Source: Streptomyces sp. LHD-70
GTDB lineage: Bacteria; Actinomycetota; Actinomycetes; Streptomycetales; Streptomycetaceae
Direction of reading: 5' to 3'
DNA: 64,000 nt
Assembly (NCBI RefSeq): GCF_031157275.1
Contig: NZ_JAVIFW010000005.1
Span: forward strand, 430,473 to 494,472
Positions 31,859 to 39,766 of this stretch are shown in pieces. The notes below the pieces were generated by a model that made no database searches, had not been told where the DNA came from, and saw nothing but the letters and a program-made list of their open reading frames with translations. A program made the position numbers and the translations under genes. Each line of letters begins with the position of its first letter. Within the stretch, counting starts at the first letter, position 1.

Positions 31859-32755
31859 GTGACCGACCAGCACCCGGACGCCGCCCCCTGGAGCGAGCCC
31901 GAAGCCCGCCCCGCGCCCGCGGCCGTCACCCCGGCCGACGCCGCCGACGCCGCGCGGCTCGTGTCCTTCGGACTCCAGCCGAAACTGCAGCCCGCGCGGG
32001 ACGCCGAGTACGCCGAACTGCTGCGCAGGTACCGCGAGGACGCGCCCTTCGCGCGGCTCGCCGACGCCGTAGCGACCGGCCTCGGCTTGGTCGTCCTGGA
32101 GGTCTCCCCGCGCGCGGGGATGGCCGTCACCGCCGCTGAGGACTCCGTCTTCGCCGTCCGCATGGGCGACTACGCCCGCCGTGCCTCCTCCGACGCCGGC
32201 GACCGCTTCCTGCACGGCCTCGCCCATCTCGCCGTCGCCGCCATGGCGTTCCCACGCCCGGAGGACCTCGCCGACGACGCGTACATCGGCCGCGTCACCG
32301 TCAACGGCGTGGACGCGTTCGTCCGCCAGGCCTGCGGCCGCCTGGAGGAACGCGCCGAGGAGCAGGGCGAGAACACCGACCCGGCCAGCGACGCACCCGG
32401 CCTCGAGGCGGGCTGGCGGATCTGGGCGCGGCGCAGCTCCACCGGTGCCACCAAGGACGCCCGCCGCCTCGCCGGGTCCACCACCGGCATCGTCGCCAAG
32501 GCCGTCGCCTTCCTCACCGACTCCGGGTTCCTGCAGCGCACCGGGGACGACTCCGGCGGGACGTACCGCACGACCGCCCGCTATCAGCTCCAGGTGCGGG
32601 ACATGGCGGGCAGCGCCGCGATGGCCGAGCTTCTGGAGCTCGGGATCGTGCCCGTCACGGACGGCTCCGCCAGCCTGCTGCCCGCCGAGGCCGAGGGCGA
32701 CCTGGAACTGGCGGAGGGCGCGGGGCTGCCCTTCCACGCCGGTGAGCGGTCCTAG
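31859..32755 (+). CDS. KITE-like subunit (MukE/JetB-like) of the SMC complex
   Basis: A 298-aa soluble protein starting at a GTG with GAGGAG upstream, 52 bp after the kleisin-like gene. An N-terminal Pro/Ala tail precedes winged-helix-like segments: ARLADAVATGLGLVVLEVSP, then a second unit with TTGIVAKAVAFLTDSGFLQR and a beta wing TYRTTARYQLQVRDMAGS. Two tandem winged helices are the KITE fold of MukE/JetB. The middle GENTDPASDAPGLEAGW segment is probably a loop. No enzymatic motif is visible. Function as the accessory subunit of the neighbouring SMC is inferred from order and size. Confidence 0.6.
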   Translation: MTDQHPDAAPWSEPEARPAPAAVTPADAADAARLVSFGLQPKLQPARDAEYAELLRRYREDAPFARLADAVATGLGLVVLEVSPRAGMAVTAAEDSVFAVRMGDYARRASSDAGDRFLHGLAHLAVAAMAFPRPEDLADDAYIGRVTVNGVDAFVRQACGRLEERAEEQGENTDPASDAPGLEAGWRIWARRSSTGATKDARRLAGSTTGIVAKAVAFLTDSGFLQRTGDDSGGTYRTTARYQLQVRDMAGSAAMAELLELGIVPVTDGSASLLPAEAEGDLELAEGAGLPFHAGERS

Positions 32756-32839
32756 ACCGTGCCCTGAAAAGCACGAGCGCACGCCGCCAACGCCCCCGCC
32801 CCACACACGACTTCAGACTGACGACGAGAGTCCGCCGCC

Positions 32840-35800
32840 ATGTACGAGCTGTCCCGGGTCCGCCTCTACTCCATCGGACCAGCCGGTGCGCGCTACGCCG
32901 ACACCGTCCTTGACCTGCGTGGAGTCGGCGCCGCCGTGCCCGACCCCGCGCCCACGCAGGCGGAGTTCTTCGAGGACGAGCCCGCGGGCCCGCCGCGCCG
33001 CCCCGCCCCGGCCGGCGTGCTCTTCCTGGAGAACGGCGGCGGCAAGTCCGTCCTCCTGAAGCTGATCTTCTCCGTGATGCTGCCCGGCCACCGCAACACC
33101 CTGGGCGGCGCCAGCTCCGGCGTGCTGCGCAAGTTCCTGCTCGCCGACGACTGCGGGCACGTCGCCCTAGAGTGGCAGCACACGCTCACCGGTGAGTGCG
33201 TCGTCGTCGGCAAGGTCAGCGAGTGGCGCGGGCGCCAAGTCTCCAACGACCCGCGGAAGTTTGCCGAGGCCTGGTACTCCTTCCGGCCGGGCCCCGGGCT
33301 CAGCCTGGACAACCTGCCAGTGGCCGAGGCGACCTCGATGCGGGCGGCGGCGGAAGGCGCCTCCGGCGCGCAGGGCCGCCGCCGCACCATGAAGGGCTTC
33401 CGGGACGCCCTCACCGAGGCGGGCAAGGCGTACCCGCACCTGGAGGTGCACTGGGAGGAGATCCACGACCGCTGGAACGAACACCTCGGCGACCTCGGCC
33501 TCGACCCCGAACTCTTCCGCTACCAGCGGGAGATGAACGCCGACGAGGGCGAGGCCGCGGGCCTCTTCGCCGTCAAGAAGGACTCCGACTTCACCGACCT
33601 GCTGCTCCGCGCGGTCACCGACACCCGGGACACCGACGGCCTCGCGGACCTCGTCAGCGGCTTCGGCAACAAGCTCGGCCGGCGCGCCGAACTCATCGCC
33701 GAGCGGGACTTCACGGCCGGCTCCGTCGACCTGCTCGGCCGGATCGTCGAGGCCACCGACGTACGGGCACGCGCGCGTGACGTGCACTCCGGTGCCGAGC
33801 GCCGCACCCGCACCCTCGCCCGCAGGCTCTCCGCGCGCGCCGCCGACGAGCGGGGCCGCGCCGCCGACCTCGCGCAGCGCGTCACAGCCGCCGCCCACAC
33901 CGTCACCGAGGCCGATCAGAAGCGCGCCCGCAGCGCCGCCGTCGCGGCCGAACTCGCCTACCGCCACGCCTCGTTGGCGCTCACCGCCGCCGAGAAGGCC
34001 GCCGCCGCCCAGAAGCGGGAGCTGGCCGACGCGCGCACGCTGCACTCCGCCTGGCAGGCCGCCGAGGCCGTGCTGCGCCACCGCGCCGCCGCCGACCGCT
34101 CCGCGCGCGTGGCCGCCGCGATCCGCGAGGCCGAGCGGGACGCGGCGCCCGCGCTCGCGGCCCGCGCCAAGGCCGCCTCCGAGCTGGTCCGTGCCCTGCA
34201 CGCGGCCGCCGGGAACGGCGAGCGGCACGCCAACGAGGAGGAGGAGCGCTCCGCCGCACTCCAGGAGGCGGGCGAGACCGCGCACCGCGACGCGACCGCC
34301 GCCGCCACCGAGGCCCAGCGCGCCCGCAGCGAGGCCGGCCATCTGCGCCAGCGCCTCGCCGAGGTCGAGCAGGAGACCGCCGAGGCCGTCCGCGCGGGCT
34401 GGATCGACGACGCGGCGCCCGACGCGGACCCGGCCCGCGCCGCGCTCGCCGCCAGCGACGCCGAGAAGACCGCGGTCGCCGCCTGGGACACGGCCCGGGA
34501 CGCCGCGCGCGGCGCCGCCGACCGCGCCAAGGAGGCCGCCTCCGCGGAGGCCCGCGCCGAGCTCACCGCCGCCCGCGCCGCCGACGCCGCCGAGGCCGCG
34601 GCCCACGCCTGGGACGCCGAGCGCGCCGCCGCCGAGTCCCTGGCCGCCGAGGAACGCCTCGCCGAACTCCTCGGCCTGCCCGGCGCCTCCCGCGCCGCCC
34701 ACCGCGCGGTGCCCAAGGCGCGCACCGCCACCACGACGGACGGCGAGCCGGACCGCGCGTACGACCCGGCAGCAGAGACCGCGGGCGGCGCAGTCCCAGG
34801 CGAGCAGGGCGCGCCCGAAACCGCCCTCAGCTTCGCGGAGTTGGACCGCTTCGCGGACGAGCTGAAGGAACTCCTGGAGCAGGGCGTCGGCAGCGCCGAG
34901 CGCCAGCTCTTCGACCTGCGCACGGCCGCCGCCGACGACGCCCGCATCCTCGGCGCCCTGGGTGACGGCGGCCTGCTCCCACCGGGCCCTGACGTCCTGG
35001 CCACCGTCGAGTACCTGGGCGAGCACGGCATCCCCGCCCTGCCCGGCTGGCGCTACCTCGCCCAGGCCGTCGACCCTGCGGATCACGCGCGCGTGCTCGC
35101 CGCCCGCCCCGAGCTGGTCGACGGCGTGGTCATCACCGACCCGGACACGCACGCACGCGCGCGTGAAGTGCTGGACGGCGCCGCCCTGTTGCCCCGGTCC
35201 GCCGTGGCCGTCGGCACCGCCGCCGCGCTCATCGCGCCGACCCCGGCCCCGGAGCCGGGCGCCACCGCGCAGGACGTCTTCCTCGTACCGCCGAACCCGG
35301 CCATGCACGACGAACACGCCGCCGACGAGGAGCGGCAGGCGCTGCGTACGCGCGCCGCCGAGCGGGACGAGGGGATCCGGCAGCTCGCCGCGCGCCTCGG
35401 CAAGGACCGCGAGCTGGCCGCCCGGCTCTCCTCCTGGCGAAGCGGCTGCCCTGCCGGTCGGCTCGGCGAGCTGGCCGAGGCGGCCCGCGCGGCCCGTGCG
35501 TTCGCCGACGAGGCGGAGGCCGAGCTGGCCGAGGCCCGCACCGCCCGCGCGGAGGCGGACGAGGTCGCGGCCGACGCCACGCGGGTGCGGGACGAGCGGC
35601 AGGACGCCGCGCAGCGCGCCCGGCGCGCGGCCGACGCCCTCGCGGGGCTCGCGTACCGGCTCCGCGAGCGCGCCGCCTGGCAGGCCAAGCTGCGTGAACT
35701 GGCCGACGAGGCCGTGGAGTCCGAGGCCCGCGCCCAGTCCTGCCTGGACCGGGCCCGCGCCGCCGACGAGGACCGCAGGGCCGCCCAGCGCGCCGCCGAC

Positions 35801-37552
35801 GACGCCCGCCGCACCGCCCGCGCGCTGCGTGCCGAACGCGCCGAGATCGCGGGCGCCCCCGAGGACGAGTCGCTGGACGCGGAGCCGCCGAACGCCCCGC
35901 TCGCCGCGCTCCGCGAGGCGTACCGCGCGGCATCCCAGCTGTACGAGAAGGTCGGCGTCGGCGCCGACCTGCGTGCCGAACAGGCCCGCGCGGAGAGCGA
36001 CGAGAGCGCGGCCCTCGCCGAGCTCGACCGGCTCAGCAACAAGGTCCGCACCCGCGCCGCCCAGCTCCTGGAGGGCACCGACGGCGCCGACGGCCCGTCC
36101 CGGCAGGCCGCGGCGGCCCGTGCCGAGTCGCTCGTGCAGATGCTGGAGACCCGGATGTCGGCGGCGAGCGAGCAGCTCGGCCGACTGCGCGGCGAGGCCG
36201 AGCGGCACGCCCCCGAGGACGGCGAGGCGCACACCGAGCTGCCGGACGGCATGGTCCCGTCCGACGCCGAGCACGCCCAGACCCTGCTGCGTACCGCATC
36301 CGCCGAACTCGCCTCCTGCACCGAGGCGTTGGGCCAGGCCAAGGAGGCGCACACCGAGCTGCTGCACGCCCACCGCACCGCCGAGGACGGCGCGGGCGGC
36401 TTCGACGAGACGGCGGCGCTCCTGCGGGACCTGCTGCGCGATCACCACGACGAAGCCGCCGCGGACGGCAGCGAGCGGCCCGAGCCGTACCCCGGTCCGC
36501 TGGAGGAGGCCCGGCAGTCCGCCGCCGAGGCCCGTCGCTCGCTGCGCGGCTGCGCCGCCGACCTGTCGGCCGCCGAGGCAGCGGTCCGCGAGGCCAGTGA
36601 CGTGCTCGTACGCCACGCCAACTCCACGCGGTACGAGCAGGTCCGCACCCCGGCCCGGCAGCAGATCCGGGAGCTGCCCGCGTCCGCCCTGCCGGAGCAC
36701 GCCGCGAAGTGGGCCGAGGCCTTCGCGCCCCGACTGCGGGTCCTCACCGACGAGTTGGAGCAGCTGGAGCGCAACCGCGACTCGATCGTGGACCGGCTGC
36801 GCGGCCTCGTCGACTCCGCGCTCACCACGCTCCGCTCCGCCCAGCGCCTGTCCCGGCTTCCAGAGGGGCTCGGCGAGTGGTCCGGCCAGGAGTTCCTGCG
36901 GATCCGCTTCGACGAGCCGGACCAGGCGACGCTCACCGAACGCCTCGGTGAGGTCGTGGACGAGGCGACGCGCGCGGCCGTGAAGAAGAACTCCGACCTG
37001 CGGCGGGACGGAATGTCCCTGCTCCTGCGGGGAGTTCAGGCAGCGATCGAGCCGCGCGGCGTGGCCGTCGAGATCCTCAAGCCGGACGCCGTACTGCGCG
37101 CCGAGCGCGTCCCCGTCGGACAGATGGGCGACGTGTTCTCCGGCGGCCAGCTGCTCACCGCGGCCATCGCGCTGTACTGCACGATGGCGGCGCTGCGCTC
37201 CAACGACCGGGGCCGCGACAAGCACCGGCACGCGGGCACGCTGTTCCTGGACAACCCGATCGGCCGCGCCAACGCCACGTATCTGCTGGAACTGCAGCGC
37301 GCCGTGGCCGATGCGCTCGGTGTCCAACTCCTCTACACCACCGGCCTGTTCGACACGACCGCGCTCGCCGAGTTCCCGCTGGTGATCCGGCTGCGGAACG
37401 ACGCGGACCTGCGGGCCGGGCTGAAGTACATCAGCGTGGAGGAGCACCTCCGCCCGGGCCTGCCGCAGCAGGACCCGGAGGGCGCAGCGGTGCACGGCGA
37501 GATCACGGCGACGCGGATGTTCAAGCGCCCGACGGAGACCGCGGGGGAGTAG
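32840..37552 (+). CDS. giant SMC-like ATPase (MukB/JetC-like), 1570 aa
   Basis: ABC-type SMC protein. The N-terminal head has a Walker A at about 62-71 (FLENGGGKSVLLK). Long Ala/Arg/Glu-rich coiled coils run about 310-640 and 840-1330. Between them (about 650-800) is a globular segment beginning LGLPGASRAAHRA, containing YLGEHGIPALPGWRYLAQ and VVITDPDTHARAREVL, which probably corresponds to a hinge. The C-terminal head has the signature VFSGGQLLTAAIALYC (Ser at about 1434) and Walker B TLFLDNPIGRAN (Asp at about 1471). The residue after that Asp is Asn instead of Glu. It is longer than E. coli MukB (about 1486 aa). No JetD/MksG gene follows. Confidence 0.85.
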   Translation: MYELSRVRLYSIGPAGARYADTVLDLRGVGAAVPDPAPTQAEFFEDEPAGPPRRPAPAGVLFLENGGGKSVLLKLIFSVMLPGHRNTLGGASSGVLRKFLLADDCGHVALEWQHTLTGECVVVGKVSEWRGRQVSNDPRKFAEAWYSFRPGPGLSLDNLPVAEATSMRAAAEGASGAQGRRRTMKGFRDALTEAGKAYPHLEVHWEEIHDRWNEHLGDLGLDPELFRYQREMNADEGEAAGLFAVKKDSDFTDLLLRAVTDTRDTDGLADLVSGFGNKLGRRAELIAERDFTAGSVDLLGRIVEATDVRARARDVHSGAERRTRTLARRLSARAADERGRAADLAQRVTAAAHTVTEADQKRARSAAVAAELAYRHASLALTAAEKAAAAQKRELADARTLHSAWQAAEAVLRHRAAADRSARVAAAIREAERDAAPALAARAKAASELVRALHAAAGNGERHANEEEERSAALQEAGETAHRDATAAATEAQRARSEAGHLRQRLAEVEQETAEAVRAGWIDDAAPDADPARAALAASDAEKTAVAAWDTARDAARGAADRAKEAASAEARAELTAARAADAAEAAAHAWDAERAAAESLAAEERLAELLGLPGASRAAHRAVPKARTATTTDGEPDRAYDPAAETAGGAVPGEQGAPETALSFAELDRFADELKELLEQGVGSAERQLFDLRTAAADDARILGALGDGGLLPPGPDVLATVEYLGEHGIPALPGWRYLAQAVDPADHARVLAARPELVDGVVITDPDTHARAREVLDGAALLPRSAVAVGTAAALIAPTPAPEPGATAQDVFLVPPNPAMHDEHAADEERQALRTRAAERDEGIRQLAARLGKDRELAARLSSWRSGCPAGRLGELAEAARAARAFADEAEAELAEARTARAEADEVAADATRVRDERQDAAQRARRAADALAGLAYRLRERAAWQAKLRELADEAVESEARAQSCLDRARAADEDRRAAQRAADDARRTARALRAERAEIAGAPEDESLDAEPPNAPLAALREAYRAASQLYEKVGVGADLRAEQARAESDESAALAELDRLSNKVRTRAAQLLEGTDGADGPSRQAAAARAESLVQMLETRMSAASEQLGRLRGEAERHAPEDGEAHTELPDGMVPSDAEHAQTLLRTASAELASCTEALGQAKEAHTELLHAHRTAEDGAGGFDETAALLRDLLRDHHDEAAADGSERPEPYPGPLEEARQSAAEARRSLRGCAADLSAAEAAVREASDVLVRHANSTRYEQVRTPARQQIRELPASALPEHAAKWAEAFAPRLRVLTDELEQLERNRDSIVDRLRGLVDSALTTLRSAQRLSRLPEGLGEWSGQEFLRIRFDEPDQATLTERLGEVVDEATRAAVKKNSDLRRDGMSLLLRGVQAAIEPRGVAVEILKPDAVLRAERVPVGQMGDVFSGGQLLTAAIALYCTMAALRSNDRGRDKHRHAGTLFLDNPIGRANATYLLELQRAVADALGVQLLYTTGLFDTTALAEFPLVIRLRNDADLRAGLKYISVEEHLRPGLPQQDPEGAAVHGEITATRMFKRPTETAGE

Positions 37553-37610
37553 CGGGCGGTACGGGAGGCCTGTACCGCGGAGGAGTAGCGAGCGATACGG
37601 CGAGGTCCCC

Positions 37611-37658
37611 GCGTACGACGACGCGTACGAGGCCGCGTACGACGCTGCGTACGACGAC
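37611..37658 (+). repeat. 12-bp tandem repeat downstream of the SMC gene
   Basis: Four degenerate copies of GCGTACGACGAC, each a two-fold GTAC-containing unit, lie between the SMC stop codon and the terminator. They are in no gene. They may be decayed coding repeats (Ala-Tyr-Asp-Asp) or simple-sequence expansion. Confidence 0.6.
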
Positions 37659-37689
37659 GCGGGGCCGGGAATGTCCCGGCCCCGCGTCG
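37655..37689. terminator. strong bidirectional terminator, SMC operon/IclR gene
   Basis: A perfect 16-bp GC-rich stem (CGACGCGGGGCCGGGA and its complement) closes an ATG loop. It is located between the convergent SMC and IclR genes. There is no T run on either side, but stem strength is extreme. Confidence 0.85.
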
Positions 37690-37762
37690 AGTCGTCAAGC
37701 AGGGCCCCTCAGGATCCGCAGCCCGCCAGAAGAAGCAGCAGCCCCTCAGAAGCGGCAGCCCC

Positions 37763-38605
37763 TCAGAAGCCGTACCCCATCCGCCGGGACAGGTCGTCCG
37801 CAACGGCGACGGCTCGTTTGGCCAGCTCGGCGAGGCGGTCCTCCGTCAGCCGGTAGACGGGCCCGGACACGCTGAGCGCACCGATCACCTTGCCGTCGTG
37901 CGCGCGCACCGGGGCCGCGACCGCCGTGAGGCCGATCTCCAGCTCCTCCAGGGCGCGCGCGTACCCCTGCTCGACCACGGCCTCCAGCTCCGCGCGCAGC
38001 TGCACCGTGCCGGTCACGGTCTGCTCGGTGAAGCGGGGCAGGCTGCGGGCGAGCAGACCCTCGCGCAGGGCCTGCGGCAGGTGGGCGAGCAGCACCTTTC
38101 CGCTGGACGTGGCGTGCAGCGGCGTGCGTCTGCCGAGCCAGTTCTGCGCGGTCACGGCGGCCGAGCCGCGGGCCTGCATGATGTTGACCGCGGCGTCGTC
38201 GTCGAGGACCGCGATGTTGACGGTCTCGCCGAGTTCGTCGGCCAGCTCGCGGCAGACGGGGGCGCCTTCCTGGGAGATGTCGAGCCGGACGGCGGCGGCG
38301 CCCGCGAGGCGCAGCACGCCGGCCCCCAGGTAGTACTTGCCGCGGTCCGCCGACTGGGACACGAGCCCTCGGTTCTCCAGGGCGCCGAGCAGCCGGAAGG
38401 CCGTCGACCGGTGCACGTCCAGCTCGTCCGCGATCTCCGAGACGCCCGCCTCGCCGTGCTTGGCGAGGATCTCCAGAACGCTCACCGCGCGGTCCACGGA
38501 CTGGACGGCGCTTGCGGTGCCGCGGCTCGGCCGCTCCTGCTTCTCCTGGCCGTGCTTCTCCTGGTCGTCCTCGATGGTCGCATCCCTCTTCTGTTTTCCG
38601 GTCAT
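37763..38605 (-). CDS. IclR family transcriptional regulator
   Basis: A 280-aa one-component regulator. A charged, Gln/Lys-rich N-terminus of about 30 residues precedes the winged helix (VQSVDRAVSVLEILAKHGEA, then DVHRSTAFRLLGALENRGLV). The GAF-like effector domain follows (GAGVLRLAG, PVCRELADELGETVNIAVLDD, GRRTPLHATSSGKVLLAHLP, GLTAVAAPVRAHDGKVIGALSVSGP). The N-terminal extension is longer than usual, and a later start is possible because the ribosome site is weak. A long inverted repeat and three direct repeats lie upstream. The target is not obvious from neighbours; autoregulation is likely. Confidence 0.92.
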   Translation of the reverse strand: MTGKQKRDATIEDDQEKHGQEKQERPSRGTASAVQSVDRAVSVLEILAKHGEAGVSEIADELDVHRSTAFRLLGALENRGLVSQSADRGKYYLGAGVLRLAGAAAVRLDISQEGAPVCRELADELGETVNIAVLDDDAAVNIMQARGSAAVTAQNWLGRRTPLHATSSGKVLLAHLPQALREGLLARSLPRFTEQTVTGTVQLRAELEAVVEQGYARALEELEIGLTAVAAPVRAHDGKVIGALSVSGPVYRLTEDRLAELAKRAVAVADDLSRRMGYGF

Positions 38606-38688
38606 TGGTCTTTACTCACCACCTGGCGGCTTCGTCCGCGCCGCATCTGCGGGAAGCGCTTGACGCGGCTGGCTTCCCGGCCGGATTC

Positions 38689-38726
38689 TGTTGCGTATCG
38701 CGCTCGCGTGAGCGGTATACGCAACA
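38689..38726 (-). promoter_or_regulatory. 10-bp inverted repeat upstream of iclR gene
   Basis: TGTTGCGTAT and ATACGCAACA are perfect arms separated by 18 bp, about 85-120 bp upstream of the IclR start. The spacing would place the arms on one DNA face two helical turns apart. Probable autoregulatory operator and promoter. Confidence 0.6.
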
Positions 38727-38734
38727 TGTTACCG

Positions 38735-38801
38735 AACGGTCGCAAGAGGCCCCTGGAAACGGCCGCGAGACGCACTGCGAACGGCCGCGAGACGCACCGT
38801 G
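38735..38801. repeat. three direct repeats AACGGYCGCRAGA
   Basis: Copies begin at 38735, 38758 and 38780, about 22 bp (two helical turns) apart. The last two match over 18-19 of 22 bases. They lie between the inverted repeat of the IclR gene and the stop of the next gene. Regular phasing suggests a protein-binding array. Confidence 0.5.
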
Positions 38802-38835
38802 TGATCGCCTCTGACCGCAGGAAACGCGCTCCCCC

Positions 38836-39282
38836 TCAGGCCCGCGAAAGGCTGCCGCTGCCGGCCGGGTCCCCTGGCCGGGCCCGTGCCGCCGAGCGGG
38901 CCGCCGAGCGGGCCGCGCGGCGGGCACGCCGGCGCTCCTTGCGGAGGCGGCGTGCGGTGCTCGCGGGAGAGGAGACCACGCCGTACCGCTGGTTCCAGAC
39001 CTGTCTCGTCACCCAGACGTCCAGGACCGACCACGTGGCCACGACCGTGCTCGCCACACTGCTCAGGACCATCGGGAAGGCCAGCCAGGAACCCGCGAGG
39101 CTGCACAGCACCGCGACCGTGCCCTGCGTCAGCGTCACCGCCACGATGATCATCGCGCGCACCGCCGCCGTCCGCACCGGCTCCGGCATGCTGGGCCGCC
39201 CCACCGGGTCGTCCACCCACAACTGCTGCTGCCGCCCGTCCCCTTCGTCCTGCCGCGGACCCCCGTGCGCCGCCGTGCCCAT
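38836..39282 (-). CDS. small membrane protein, hypothetical
   Basis: A 148-aa protein with a Gln-rich hydrophilic N-terminus (about 1-40) and two membrane helices (AAVRAMIIVAVTLTQGTVAVL and WLAFPMVLSSVASTVVATWSV). A strongly basic tail follows, with RRLRKERRRARRAARSAARS. The tail could bind DNA, RNA or acidic lipid. No family was recognised. It is transcribed toward the IclR gene. The 484-bp gap between it and cvnA holds the promoters of both; a TAGGCT -10-like hexamer for cvnA is at 39705-39710 and nothing else was recognised. Confidence 0.7.
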   Translation of the reverse strand: MGTAAHGGPRQDEGDGRQQQLWVDDPVGRPSMPEPVRTAAVRAMIIVAVTLTQGTVAVLCSLAGSWLAFPMVLSSVASTVVATWSVLDVWVTRQVWNQRYGVVSSPASTARRLRKERRRARRAARSAARSAARARPGDPAGSGSLSRA

Positions 39283-39766
39283 CGTTCACTCCCCACGCTG
39301 TGCAGCCGGTCGTCCCGCTGCGTTCGCCCGACCCCTCATGGGCTGCCCGTGTTGCACCGAATTACGCCACCCTGTCGGGTACTTCGCCCCCGGAGACGGC
39401 CGCGCGGTGCTCCTCGGCATCCCCAACTCCCGTCCGCACGCGAGGAAACGCCGTACCAGGATCCGTACACCAGCTCGTACGGACAAAAACGCGTGCACCG
39501 CCCGGAAAGTTCCCCCTGCGTGGTCGCGGAACGAATCCGGCCAACTGGCCGAGGGGGGTGGCGTGATGCCGACGCAAGAGGCGTGCCGTGTGGGGTGGCC
39601 ATCTCCCGGTAAGAGCGGACAACTCGTGACGGGATACGCGTGCTTCGGCAGGAAAGCGATCGACTGTGACCGTACTTGCCTTCGAGTTGGTCATCCGACA
39701 GTAGTAGGCTCGCGCCGTTTATTGCCGCACGTACCCCCGGTCACCGGGGTTGAGCTGGGGGAGGCC

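Noticed and set aside
33167..37495. Long open frames antisense to the SMC gene (up to 1442 codons) and similar long frames opposite other genes
   Set aside because: High-GC DNA leaves frames opposite real genes open; the products are low-complexity and lack motifs, and the forward frames carry clear domains.
39283..39766. Frames of 80-110 codons in the gap before cvnA
   Set aside because: They overlap each other on opposite strands, lack ribosome sites and look like promoter or leader DNA.
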